Assembly (NCBI GenBank): GCA_903858385.1
Contig: CAIOIN010000093.1
Location: forward strand, 1 to 26,594
DNA length: 26,594 bases
Reading direction: 5' to 3'
Source: an uncultured Microcaldota archaeon
Lineage (GTDB): Archaea > Micrarchaeota > Micrarchaeia > Micrarchaeales > Micrarchaeaceae
This document shows positions 14,427 to 21,056 of this stretch, piece after piece. Below the pieces are notes generated by a model that saw only the letters and a list, made by a program, of their open reading frames with translations, had not been told where the DNA came from and did not search any database. How positions within the stretch are numbered: the stretch's first letter is position 1; each line of letters begins with the position of its first letter. The translations under genes were made by a program, and so were the position numbers.

Positions 14427-14969
14427 TCAATAATAGTCATTCACCTTCCAGAAAGGGTTGAGTCTGCGCAGGAAGCTTGCGACTTTGTATCGCTCTTTCT
14501 CGAATTCAGCTCTTGCGACAATTTTCATATTTTCAGGTGTTCTACTTAAAAACGGGAGAACCAATTTGGCCAGATCTTCGAAATGCTCGGGGTCTGTGCT
14601 GATTTCGCCATCATAGCGAACTTCGCCGATTTGAACGCCGTCTTTCTTTATCAGCAACGATTCTCCAAAGTATCGCAGGCTAACTTCAGAAAGATTGGGT
14701 TCTACTTGGTAACCATGCTTTAGAAATTCTGGTTGTACGGTAATTAGGTTTAATTCCAGCTTTTTCCAAAGTCCGCCAGTTTTTGCATGATTAAACTCCA
14801 TGGCCATGCTCGAGAGCACACAATCTGGGTAGTAGATAACAACGTCCGTTACAAGAGGGTGCTTTCTAGGATGCACTGTGATGCGTACGCTGCCATCTGA
14901 ATCTTTAGCAACCGCTTCGAATTCGAGTTGACCTTTGGGGGTACACTCGATCATAATACCTGCCATCAT
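14427..14969 (-). CDS. Hypothetical protein, 180 aa; possibly the 3' part of a frameshifted gene
   Basis: The product has mixed alpha/beta composition without a signal peptide or membrane segment. It has strands such as GSVRITVHPRKHPLVTDVVIYY, a segment LLIKKDGVQIGEVRYDGEI, and a basic C-terminal helix (FEKERYKVASFLRRLNPFWK). I do not recognise the family. No promoter is seen at its ATG; the start lies inside the ORF at 14905-15192, which has a good promoter. The frame is open only 33 nt above the ATG (TAG). The two ORFs overlap by 65 nt in different frames and could be one gene of about 255 codons with a frameshift near the GATGATGG at about 14964-14971. Base composition is more A/T-rich than in the ribosomal genes, suggesting an accessory gene. 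Confidence 0.6.
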   Translation of the reverse strand: MMAGIMIECTPKGQLEFEAVAKDSDGSVRITVHPRKHPLVTDVVIYYPDCVLSSMAMEFNHAKTGGLWKKLELNLITVQPEFLKHGYQVEPNLSEVSLRYFGESLLIKKDGVQIGEVRYDGEISTDPEHFEDLAKLVLPFLSRTPENMKIVARAEFEKERYKVASFLRRLNPFWKVNDYY

Positions 14970-15192
14970 CGCTACCGAAGCCCTGGGATTTGAGCCAATC
15001 TAAATTCAGCCCTTTTTCGTTCACTCCGTTTTTCAGTATGCAGTTGGCGCGTTCGAACGCGGCCAAGACCGGAGCACAAAGCTGTGCATCTTTCTTATTT
15101 GCCGTTAAACTAGGCTCGTCGCGTCGGATCAATGAAGTTGCATTGCCTTGCGATGTTTTATCCAGATTTAAATTCGCTTTCTCAGACACCAT
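14905..15192 (-). CDS. Hypothetical ORF, 95 aa; possibly the 5' part of the same gene as 14427-14969
   Basis: The ORF starts at an ATG about 30 nt below a TATA element and encodes a hydrophilic N-terminus (MVSEKANLNLDKTSQGN) followed by helical segments (APVLAAFERANCIL, LNLDWLKSQGFG). After about residue 75 the reading in this frame becomes Arg-rich and of doubtful quality (RVYPQRSTRIRSGC), and from there the neighbouring frame encodes the better protein. This pattern suggests a frameshift, either a decayed gene, a sequencing error or a programmed event. The family is unknown. A genuine overlapping two-gene unit is the alternative. Confidence 0.45.
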   Translation of the reverse strand: MVSEKANLNLDKTSQGNATSLIRRDEPSLTANKKDAQLCAPVLAAFERANCILKNGVNEKGLNLDWLKSQGFGSDDGRYYDRVYPQRSTRIRSGC

Positions 15193-15219
15193 ATAATCAG
15201 AAAAACTGCGGATTTCCAG

Positions 15220-15238
15220 ATATTTATGGATTTAAATC
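15220..15238 (-). promoter_or_regulatory. TATA region of the 15192 ORF
   Basis: On the minus strand GATTTAAATCCATAAATAT holds two overlapping TATA-like boxes; the nearer one, CATAAATAT, is about 30 nt upstream of the ATG at 15192. From there to the end of rps11 (15239-15337) I see no gene. Confidence 0.45.
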
Positions 15239-15337
15239 GAAACGGCAATTGACGAATTGAGGTTCGTTGAGATTGAGTGAGATTGCGATACTCTCGGCTC
15301 GCCTTGTTTTTTAGTCGGTTGCTGCGGGGGCAGGAGA

Positions 15338-15847
15338 TTACACTCTCCTTCCTCTTCGTCCGCCAGGCCTTCTTGTCGTGTCTGTCGGTATCGGGGTTAC
15401 GTCTTCGATTCTGTTGACCCTTAATCCGCTTCTTGCCAAGACCCTGACGACTGCCTGTGCTCCCGGACCCGGCGTCTTTGCACTGTGCCCTCCTGGAGCT
15501 CTTATCTCTATGTTCACGTTGGTGACTCCCTTTTCCTTTGCTGCTGCTGCCACTTTGTAAGCGGCCTGCATCGCCGCGTAAGGTGAGCCTTCCTGAGAAT
15601 CAGCGTTAACCATCATGCCTCCACTGCCGACCGCTATGGTCTCGGAGCCACTCAGATCTGTAAGCGTTATGATTGTATCGTTCTTCGAAGAATAGACATG
15701 AGCAACCGCCCACCTTTCCGCCTTGGGCTTTATTATCGCCTGTTCCATGGCCTTTGCTTCGTATGACACTCGTTCCTTCTCTTTTTCCTGCTTGCCCTGC
15801 TGCACTTCCGGTTCCTTTCCTTTCTTGGTTTTCTTTTGATCTGCCAT
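15338..15847 (-). CDS. rps11: Small ribosomal subunit protein uS11
   Basis: uS11 forms part of the 30S platform near the mRNA exit. The product has the family core WAVAHVYSSKNDTIITLTDLSG, then GSGGMMVNADSQEGSPYAAM and the C-terminal block G-x-GAQAVVRVLARSGL followed by EDVTPIPTD and RRPGGRRGRRV. About 40 residues rich in Lys, Glu and Gln precede the core, an N-terminal extension longer than usual. The ATG at 15847 is preceded by AGGTG five bases upstream, which can pair with CACCT in the 16S tail; a GTG at 15853 is an alternative. rpoD, the usual next gene in archaea, is missing here. Confidence 0.94.
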   Translation of the reverse strand: MADQKKTKKGKEPEVQQGKQEKEKERVSYEAKAMEQAIIKPKAERWAVAHVYSSKNDTIITLTDLSGSETIAVGSGGMMVNADSQEGSPYAAMQAAYKVAAAAKEKGVTNVNIEIRAPGGHSAKTPGPGAQAVVRVLARSGLRVNRIEDVTPIPTDTTRRPGGRRGRRV

Positions 15848-15855
15848 TAACACAC

Positions 15856-16440
15856 CTACTTCGCTTCAGCCGGCGCGGCCTTCTCGGCCTTCGGCGCCTT
15901 CTCCGGTTCAGCGACCACGGCGACCTCGACGGTCTCGGTCGTCTCTTTCTTTATCGGAGTTATGCTGATCGGCTTGTAATACCCGACAAACTTCTCCAAT
16001 TGCGAATCGACTATGAATCCTGGCTTGTTGACCCTCTTGCCGTTGATCGATATGAAACCATGTACGGTCAATTGCCTTGCCTGCTTTATGCTCCTTGCAA
16101 GGCCCTTCCTGAATACGACAGTCTGAAGCCTTCGCTCGAGCAATGCGCTCGGCTTGAGGTCGAGCAGCGAGTCGATTGCTGAATTTGAGCTTATGATGCC
16201 CAGTCTTGAAAGCCTGCCGACGATCTGGCCCTTTGCGCCCTCGAATTGCGATGACGATCCCGACAGCAGCTCTCTTGCGTTGCCTCTTATCCTGCTAAGC
16301 TCTGATTGTGCCTTCCACAATTCCTTCATGTTCTTGAGGCCGTACTGCTCTATGAGCTCGGTATCGTTCTTTATCCTCTCTAAGTTCCATCGCTCCTTCG
16401 GCTTTTCAAACTTTGATCTATTCCTTCTTGGTGCGCCCAT
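15856..16440 (-). CDS. rps4: Small ribosomal subunit protein uS4
   Basis: uS4 nucleates assembly of the 30S body. The 194-residue product begins with MGAPRRNRSKFEKPKERW, the archaeal uS4 start, and contains the S4 RNA-binding domain near residues 103-150 (LLERRLQTVVFRKGLARSIKQARQLTVHGFISINGKRVNKPG in pieces). The last 20 or so residues are low complexity (AEPEKAPKAEKAAPAEAK), an extension seen also in the neighbouring uS13 and in uL24. The junction with rps13 is GTGATTGAATG, with the TGA being the rps13 stop. Confidence 0.95.
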   Translation of the reverse strand: MGAPRRNRSKFEKPKERWNLERIKNDTELIEQYGLKNMKELWKAQSELSRIRGNARELLSGSSSQFEGAKGQIVGRLSRLGIISSNSAIDSLLDLKPSALLERRLQTVVFRKGLARSIKQARQLTVHGFISINGKRVNKPGFIVDSQLEKFVGYYKPISITPIKKETTETVEVAVVAEPEKAPKAEKAAPAEAK

Positions 16441-16444
16441 TCAA

Positions 16445-17062
16445 TCACTTTGTAGCTGCTGCGGCCGGAGCTGCTGCAGCTCCGCCTGCCGCCGGCTTGT
16501 CCTTTGCCGGTGAGGCTCTCGACGCCTTCTGCGCGTCCTTGACCGCTTTCTTCGTGACTCCGACGGTCACGCCGGTTCTGCCGGTAGAACGTGTGTGCTG
16601 GCCCCTGACTCTCTGGCCGTACTGATGTCGAAGGCCTCTCCACACCTTGTTTGAAATATCACGATTGACATCCTGCCTTGTCACGAAAAGAAGGTCGTTG
16701 CCGGTGCTGTGCGCCGACAGGCCCGTTTCCATGTTCTTGTTCCTGTTAAGCATGAAATTTGGCACGCCGTATTTTTCAGGCGACTTTATCACTTCCTCCA
16801 GCCTTGCCACCTGTGCCTCGTCAAGCGAGCCCACGTTGGTGGTCCTCTTTATGCCTAATTTGGATTCTATGATTATTGACAGCACTTGGGACATGTTGGA
16901 TCCAAGGCCCTTGACTTCGTGCAGCGCGCGTTCTATGCTCAGAGCGCCGTTGACGTCCTTTCCGGACAGTCTGACTATAGACGATACAGCCTGCGTGCTG
17001 ACCTTGCGCTCCTGCTGCGCCTTGCTTTCCTTGTTTTCCTTGTTGTCTTTTACTTCTGCCAT
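16445..17062 (-). CDS. rps13: Small ribosomal subunit protein uS13
   Basis: uS13 in the 30S head contacts uL5 and the P-site tRNA. From the ATG at 17062 the product begins MAEVKDNKENKESK, then has the core VRLSGKDVNGALSIERALHEVKGLG (in pieces) and the C-terminal HQYGQRVRGQHTRSTGRTG basic motif that reaches to the decoding centre. The last 25 residues are Ala/Lys/Pro-rich. The frame is open upstream to 17149, but that stretch is the tRNA-Ser gene and is rejected. The start lies 12 nt after the end of the tRNA, so both probably come from one transcript. Confidence 0.94.
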   Translation of the reverse strand: MAEVKDNKENKESKAQQERKVSTQAVSSIVRLSGKDVNGALSIERALHEVKGLGSNMSQVLSIIIESKLGIKRTTNVGSLDEAQVARLEEVIKSPEKYGVPNFMLNRNKNMETGLSAHSTGNDLLFVTRQDVNRDISNKVWRGLRHQYGQRVRGQHTRSTGRTGVTVGVTKKAVKDAQKASRASPAKDKPAAGGAAAAPAAAATK

Positions 17063-17088
17063 GTTAGCACCACACGCCAGGGCTGGGA

Positions 17089-17103
17089 TATTCAGCATTT
17101 GCC
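17089..17103 (-). other. 15-nt non-canonical tRNA intron in the T-loop (59/60)
   Basis: The T-arm reads CTGGG-TTCA-AAG-GC-AAAT-GC-TGAA-TAT-CCCAG. This is a complete bulge-helix-bulge: exon helix CTGGG/CCCAG, central 4-bp helix TTCA/TGAA, 3-nt bulges AAG and TAT, and a tiny intron hairpin GC-AAAT-GC. Cutting after the second base of each bulge removes 15 nt and leaves the standard T-loop TTCAAAT. Confidence 0.88.
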
Positions 17104-17137
17104 TTTGAACCCAGACGGCTCCGAAGAGCCATACGCT

Positions 17138-17149
17138 TGCGGGAATCAT
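17138..17149 (-). other. 12-nt tRNA intron at the canonical 37/38 position
   Basis: The anticodon loop region CTGGAAATGATTCCCGCAA becomes CTGGAAA once ATGATTCCCGCA is removed. The central helix is imperfect: C-G and two G-C pairs with one T/C mismatch. Bulges AAA and CAA put the cuts at 37/38. Exact ends may slide by a base. Confidence 0.78.
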
Positions 17150-17207
17150 TTCCAGGCGTACGCGTTACCTGATTCCGCCACCCTGGCACATTTAGGATTT
17201 AACGCAC

Positions 17208-17219
17208 TCCTATTTAGGC
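17208..17219 (-). promoter_or_regulatory. Promoter of tRNA-Ser and the rps13-rps4-rps11 genes
   Basis: On the minus strand GCCTAAATAGGA is centred 26 nt from the tRNA 5' end at 17187, the archaeal TATA distance for a transcript starting at the tRNA. No other promoter is seen before rps13. Confidence 0.5.
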
Positions 17220-17241
17220 TTTGCTAAACGTGTTCATATAT

Positions 17242-17333
17242 GGGTTACAGCATCTATTTAATGCTAACCCTTCTTCTTGAATCCCCTTGGGAAAAGGTAA
17301 TAGGGCAACGTACAATACGTCAATCACCGTACG
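17242..17333. other. Gap between the two tRNA genes with two inverted repeats
   Basis: 17242-17270 forms GGGTT-A-c-AGCA, a loop CTATTTAA-type, then TGCT-AACCC, followed on the plus strand by TTCTTCTT. A second imperfect inverted repeat spans 17287-17333 (TAATA-AACGTAC...GTACGTT...TATTA on the minus strand). They may end the tRNA-Lys transcript or be a small structured RNA. No coding sequence is seen here. Confidence 0.35.
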
Positions 17334-17361
17334 TTTATTACGTTATATGCCAACACACAAG

Positions 17362-17436
17362 CGGGCCCGGCGGGATTTGAACCCGCGACTTACAGGTTAA
17401 AAGCCTGCCACTCTAGCCTGACTGAGTTACGGGCCC
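17362..17436 (-). tRNA. tRNA-Lys(TTT)
   Basis: On the minus strand the gene folds as a standard 75-nt tRNA: acceptor GGGCCCG/CGGGCCC with G73, D stem ACTC/GAGT, anticodon stem GCAGG/CCTGT with loop CTTTTAA, and T arm GCGGG-TTCAAAT-CCCGC. The anticodon TTT gives lysine. There is no intron, and CCA is not encoded. A TATA box at 17456-17470 lies about 26 nt upstream. Confidence 0.95.
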
Positions 17437-17455
17437 CGTTAATTAATGTGCTAAT

Positions 17456-17470
17456 CAATTTATATAACTG
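17456..17470 (-). promoter_or_regulatory. TATA box of tRNA-Lys
   Basis: On the minus strand CAGTTATATAAATTG is centred about 27 nt from the tRNA 5' end. This is a clear archaeal promoter position. Confidence 0.55.
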
Positions 17471-17529
17471 CGAGTTTTGCCGCTGACCGCTACTAAAAAA
17501 AGGCTTCTCCCCCTTATTAATGCGATACG

Positions 17530-18393
17530 ATGCTGCCGGAATGGCTTGCGATCAAGCCCGCAACTACCGAGAGATACGACGAGGTAAGGCAGTCTATGCT
17601 TTCTTCCGGGACTTGCACCGTTTGCGTGGAGGCGCACTGCCCGAACATGTCCGAATGCTGGAGCTCGGGCACCGCGACATTCATGATTCTGGGAGACACC
17701 TGCACAAGAGGCTGCAGATTCTGCAACGTCAAGAAGGGCGCTTCCGGTGCCGAAGTGGATGGATCCGAGCCGGGGAGGCTTGCAGGCATCATAAGGAAGT
17801 GGAAACTCAATTACGTGGTATTGACATCGGTGTGCAGGGACGACCTTGCCGATCAGGGATCATCCCATTTTGCGGCCTGCATTGAAAGGATTCGCCTGGA
17901 AAACCCGAAAACGGTCATCGAGGTATTGATACCGGATTTTGAAGGCAATGTTTCGTGCCTGCAGAAGATAGTCGACGCGCAGCCGGATGTAATAGGACAT
18001 AACATCGAGACGGTTGAACGCCTTACGCCGACAGTCAGGGACAGGCGCGCCAACTACTCGCAGTCTCTTGAAGTCCTGCGCAGGTCCAAGTCGCTTGGCA
18101 AAAAGGTCTACACCAAATCGGCGATGATGCTGGGATTGGGCGAGACGGAAGATGAGGTGCTGTCAGCGTTCAAGGATCTGAGGACTGCGAACGTTGATTT
18201 CTTGGCGGTGGGGCAATATCTTAGGCCCGCAACGCGAAACATTGAGGTGAAAGAGTATGTCAATCCCGAGCAATTCGACAGATTGAAGGTTAGGGCGCTT
18301 GAATTTGGTTTCCTGTACGTCGCATCCGGGCCGTTTGTCAGGAGCTCTTACAGAGCAGGAGAGTATTTCACGAATGCCCTGATCCACAAATAG
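17530..18393 (+). CDS. lipA: Lipoyl synthase
   Basis: LipA is a radical-SAM enzyme that inserts two sulfur atoms into protein-bound octanoyl groups to form lipoyl groups. The 287-residue product has both [4Fe-4S] sites: the LipA-specific C32-x4-C37-x5-C43 (CVEAHCPNMSEC) and the radical-SAM C58-x3-C62-x2-C65 (CTRGCRFC). The C-terminal RSSYRAGE supplies the serine ligand of the auxiliary cluster. Length is normal. The start ATG lies about 30 nt below an A-rich TATA-like stretch (17491-17501). It converges with lplA, with one base between the stops, so octanoyl or lipoyl attachment and sulfur insertion are encoded side by side. Confidence 0.95.
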   Translation: MLPEWLAIKPATTERYDEVRQSMLSSGTCTVCVEAHCPNMSECWSSGTATFMILGDTCTRGCRFCNVKKGASGAEVDGSEPGRLAGIIRKWKLNYVVLTSVCRDDLADQGSSHFAACIERIRLENPKTVIEVLIPDFEGNVSCLQKIVDAQPDVIGHNIETVERLTPTVRDRRANYSQSLEVLRRSKSLGKKVYTKSAMMLGLGETEDEVLSAFKDLRTANVDFLAVGQYLRPATRNIEVKEYVNPEQFDRLKVRALEFGFLYVASGPFVRSSYRAGEYFTNALIHK

Positions 18394-18394
18394 T

Positions 18395-19141
18395 TTATCT
18401 GCTGAAATTCCATTCGTTGGTGCGGTAGGTAGTCCTTGCCAACTCCCCGGCCCTTCTTGATTCTTCGTCGCTCAGTTTCCCGAACTCGAAATCCTTGCCT
18501 TTCGTGAATCCTTTGAGCAGCGCATCGTAAAGTTTTTCGATCGTAACGTCAGAGTTCTTTTTCACGGATGTGACGCGCTCCTCTGCGCTCTTTATCATTT
18601 TATCGGATATTTTTTCTGCGCTTACGTTGAGGACGGAGAACATGGTCTTCAGGTCAAGGTCATAGAGCACCGTTCCGTGCTGCAGAAGGACTCCTTGCCT
18701 CCTTGTCTGCGCGTTGCCGGATATCTTCTTGCCGTCAATGATTATGTCGTTTATCGGCTCGAAGCTGGCATCCAATCCAAGCTCTTTCAGACCAGATATG
18801 ACCCATCCGCATATGAATCTGTAGCTCTCCCTTATCCCATCCGGGAAGAGCTGCAGCGGTGCGATGACGCTGTAAGTTATCTCTCCGTTGAAATCATGGA
18901 AGACCGCACCGCCTCCGGTTATCCTGCGTATGCAGTCAACTCCTAGTTCTTTGCATCTCTGCACGTCGACCTCTTTCTCCATGCCCTGGAATCTGCCGAT
19001 CGAGACCGCACTGGGATTCCATCTGTAGAACCTTATCGTTGGCATTGCTTTATTGTCGCGCACCGCCTCCATTATCGACTCGTCGATGCCCATGTTCGTG
19101 CAGGCGTCATGCGTTTCAAGCTTGATTATTCTCCACTGCAT
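18395..19141 (-). CDS. lplA: Lipoate-protein ligase, catalytic subunit
   Basis: This enzyme activates lipoate or octanoate with ATP and attaches it to lipoyl domains of 2-oxoacid dehydrogenases or GcvH. The 248-residue product is the catalytic domain only, with RRITGGGAVFHD (residues 72-83) and DGKKISGNAQ (136-145), in which K139 is the expected catalytic lysine. The C-terminal accessory domain is missing from this chain and encoded by the preceding gene, as in the bipartite ligase known from Thermoplasma. The ATG lies inside the 3' end of lplB (16-nt overlap), so translation is probably coupled. Confidence 0.93.
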   Translation of the reverse strand: MQWRIIKLETHDACTNMGIDESIMEAVRDNKAMPTIRFYRWNPSAVSIGRFQGMEKEVDVQRCKELGVDCIRRITGGGAVFHDFNGEITYSVIAPLQLFPDGIRESYRFICGWVISGLKELGLDASFEPINDIIIDGKKISGNAQTRRQGVLLQHGTVLYDLDLKTMFSVLNVSAEKISDKMIKSAEERVTSVKKNSDVTIEKLYDALLKGFTKGKDFEFGKLSDEESRRAGELARTTYRTNEWNFSR

Positions 19142-19422
19142 TTTTTCACCGCGATGGCCATGGTTTCTGCTATCGCCTCGGCGGTTATGCCAATCAGTTC
19201 CGCCTTTTCCTCTGCGACTGCACCGTTTATCGCTTTTACGATCTCCCCCTTGCTTGCGTTCGCGCTGAGGCCTATCAGCGCTTTTTCGATCTTGTACAGT
19301 GCATCTTCCGGATAGATGAAAAAGTCGCCGATTATCCTGATGCTTGTGATGCGGTCGCCATGCTCTAGGATTACTCCGACAAGCTTGCCGCCTTTTATCT
19401 TCTGTTCAGCAGATGACCTCAT
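19126..19422 (-). CDS. lplB: Lipoate-protein ligase accessory subunit (C-terminal-domain protein)
   Basis: The 98-residue product matches the lipoate-ligase C-terminal domain: KIKGGKLVGVILEHGDRI at the N-terminus, then IRIIGDFFIYPEDALYKIEKALIG in pieces and a helix rich in Ala. In bacterial LplA this domain is fused to the catalytic part and is needed for lipoyl-AMP formation. In Thermoplasma it is a separate subunit, as here. The gene overlaps lplA by 16 nt and follows the unknown gene at 19441 by 18 nt, so it may be the end of the long transcript that begins at the response regulator. Confidence 0.9.
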   Translation of the reverse strand: MRSSAEQKIKGGKLVGVILEHGDRITSIRIIGDFFIYPEDALYKIEKALIGLSANASKGEIVKAINGAVAEEKAELIGITAEAIAETMAIAVKKCSGE

Positions 19423-19440
19423 CGCTAGTGCCTTTTGGAT

Positions 19441-20148
19441 TTAGAGCTTGAAGGACGGGAACGGCTCGGCAAGGTTTATCACCCTGACGTACATGTGCGA
19501 TTTGCCGATGAATGAGTTGGAGGTCTCGACCCGGCCGTCGAGGTAGTTGTAGCTTATCGAGTTGAACAGGCCCTTCTGGCCGACCTTCGCGAATGCGAGG
19601 AATCTCGTGTCGCCCTCGTGGAATATCTCATACGAGCCTATGAAGTGCTCGCCCTTGTAGAAGAAGCCGTAGACCTTCGGCGCGCCGCTTTCCTCGCCGG
19701 CAAGCTCGCTTATCAGCACCTTAACTATTGAAGCAAAATCCTTTACCTGCACCAGCTGCATCTCGGGCTTCGCGTTGACTTTTGAGCCGTAGGGGCTCTT
19801 CACGAATTCGATTATCGGTATCTTGTACAGCCTCAGATCCGGGGCCTCTACGCTTATGTCGTCCTTTATCTCGAATTCCTCTTCCCTGACGGATTCCTCG
19901 CCGGGGCTGTAGACGCAGAACTTGCCTATCTTGTTTGAATCGCAGTAGTAGAGCAGGCGCACGTCGCCGATCTTCTCGCCCATGACGAAGAGCCTGTAGG
20001 ATTTGCCTTCCTTTACCGCGTTTATCGGGCTCACCGAACCGGTGAAGTCGCAGGCTTCCCTGGCGAGATCAAGTACTGAATTGAGCTTCAGGTAGCAGGC
20101 CGAACTTCCGACGCCGCTCTTCCCTTTCTTCGTGGGCATCGTGATCAT
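19441..20148 (-). CDS. Hypothetical protein, about 235 aa
   Basis: I do not recognise this family. From the ATG at 20148 the product has a short basic start (MITMPTKKGKSG), then a soluble, strand-rich sequence with pieces such as SYRLFVMGEKIGDVRLLYYC, KIGKFCVYSPGEE and FYKGEHFIGSYEIFHEGD. There is no signal peptide or membrane helix. The start overlaps the stop of the upstream secreted protein gene in an ATGA junction, which indicates coupling with it; a second ATG follows at 20139. An open frame continues upstream to 20421 but reads through the neighbouring gene and is rejected. A cytosolic partner of the secreted or pilin-like proteins is possible; this is only context. Confidence 0.75.
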   Translation of the reverse strand: MITMPTKKGKSGVGSSACYLKLNSVLDLAREACDFTGSVSPINAVKEGKSYRLFVMGEKIGDVRLLYYCDSNKIGKFCVYSPGEESVREEEFEIKDDISVEAPDLRLYKIPIIEFVKSPYGSKVNAKPEMQLVQVKDFASIVKVLISELAGEESGAPKVYGFFYKGEHFIGSYEIFHEGDTRFLAFAKVGQKGLFNSISYNYLDGRVETSNSFIGKSHMYVRVINLAEPFPSFKL

Positions 20149-21002
20149 CTGTTGAGCAGGAGGTTTATCAAGTACATGACCGCATAGGCCGGCTCGTATA
20201 TTATCGGGAAGGCCGGTGTCCCTTCGCCTATCGCAGCATAGTCGTTGGGTATGCTCGCCTTGACGGTGAGCGTTATGTTGCTCTGCTGGTATATGCGGGG
20301 GCTGGAAACGGAGCTGACGCGCATGGTGGTGTGGTAGACGCCCGGCTCGCCAGCGTAGATCTGGTACACGAAGCTCTGCGAGGTGTGGTGCAGCGCTATG
20401 ACTGTCGAATTCGAATCCCATGCCGGCAGGCCTTTCATGCCGATCACGAACGGGCTGTCCGACACTCCCGTATTGTTTATGCGCACGTACACCTTCGCCG
20501 GCTGGCCTATCCCGGTGCTGATGCTCGTCGGGGTGGCGCTGAGCTGGAACACGTCAGGTGTAACGTTGACGTACATGTGGAAGGTCACGCTGCCGACCCT
20601 TGAGTAGTTGCCGACATTGACCGCAGTGAGGTCGAATCTGTACGGGCCGTCTATGGCTCCCGGAGCCACCGTAAGCTTCACGGTCGGGTATTGGTTGTAC
20701 AGCGAGGAGTTCTGCGCTATCCAGCCGGAAGGCAGGCTGGACACTACCAGCTTGTTCCACCCCTGATTGAGCACGTAGCCGGTGCTGTTCTGCGTGGTTG
20801 ATGATATGGTGACGTAGAATGTCTGCCCCGGACCTGCTTTTCCTATGAAGACGCTGCTGTTGTTATGCACCGTAACGTTGTAGGGCTCGACTATGTTGAC
20901 ATAGGCCGCGCTTGTCAGCGTCATCAGGGCCAGCAGGATCAAAGGCACAAAGCAAACGTTTCTTACCACGCAATCACTCCGTAATAGTTTCAAAGCATAC
21001 AT
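20145..21002 (-). CDS. Secreted, probably membrane-anchored beta-rich protein
   Basis: The product has a signal-peptide-like start and a core of about 230 extracellular residues with many N-x-S/T sequons. The pattern of Thr/Ser-rich strands and the phrase TSISTGIGQPAKVYVRINNTG suggests one or more Ig-like/CARDB-like domains. It ends with a hydrophobic segment (PAYAVMYLINLLLNR) that could anchor it. Two starts are possible: the ATG at 21002, and a GTG at 20969 that gives a compact signal peptide (VVRNVCFVPLILLALMTLTSA) and lies about 39 nt below a TATA element. I use the longer span, though the GTG may be right. It overlaps the next gene by four bases. Its function is unknown. Confidence 0.78.
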   Translation of the reverse strand: MYALKLLRSDCVVRNVCFVPLILLALMTLTSAAYVNIVEPYNVTVHNNSSVFIGKAGPGQTFYVTISSTTQNSTGYVLNQGWNKLVVSSLPSGWIAQNSSLYNQYPTVKLTVAPGAIDGPYRFDLTAVNVGNYSRVGSVTFHMYVNVTPDVFQLSATPTSISTGIGQPAKVYVRINNTGVSDSPFVIGMKGLPAWDSNSTVIALHHTSQSFVYQIYAGEPGVYHTTMRVSSVSSPRIYQQSNITLTVKASIPNDYAAIGEGTPAFPIIYEPAYAVMYLINLLLNR

Positions 21003-21012
21003 TAATTTAGTT
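21003..21012 (-). promoter_or_regulatory. Possible internal promoter before the secreted protein gene
   Basis: On the minus strand CTAAATTAAT lies between the pilin-like gene and the secreted protein gene and would favour the GTG start at 20969. It is a weak TATA match. Confidence 0.3.
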
Positions 21013-21056
21013 TTTGTTAGGCGGCCGCATTCTGGGCTTTCCGTGCGCAGTGACAT

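Larger units (their letters stand above)
17075..17187 (-). tRNA. tRNA-Ser(GGA) with two small introns, one in the T-loop
   Basis: On the minus strand the gene starts GCCAGGG and ends CCCTGGC plus discriminator G (17075). It has a 3-bp D stem (GCG/CGC) with GG in the loop, anticodon stem TACGC/GCGTA, a variable arm GGCTC-TTCG-GAGCC and T-stem CTGGG/CCCAG. The long variable arm and G73 indicate serine. The anticodon loop holds 19 nt and the T-loop 22 nt. Removing 12 nt (17138-17149) and 15 nt (17089-17103) gives loops CTGGAAA and TTCAAAT, and an 86-nt class II tRNA reading UCC/UCU codons. CCA is not encoded. A TATA box lies 26 nt upstream and rps13 12 nt downstream. Confidence 0.9.

Noticed and set aside
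17063..17149. N-terminal extension of uS13 by 29 residues
   Set aside because: The stretch is the 3' half of the tRNA-Ser gene, and the family start fits the ATG at 17062.
20149..20421. Upstream extension of the 235-aa protein
   Set aside because: It reads the secreted protein gene in another frame, with a His/Arg/Gln-rich translation; the ATGA junction at 20148 is the better start.
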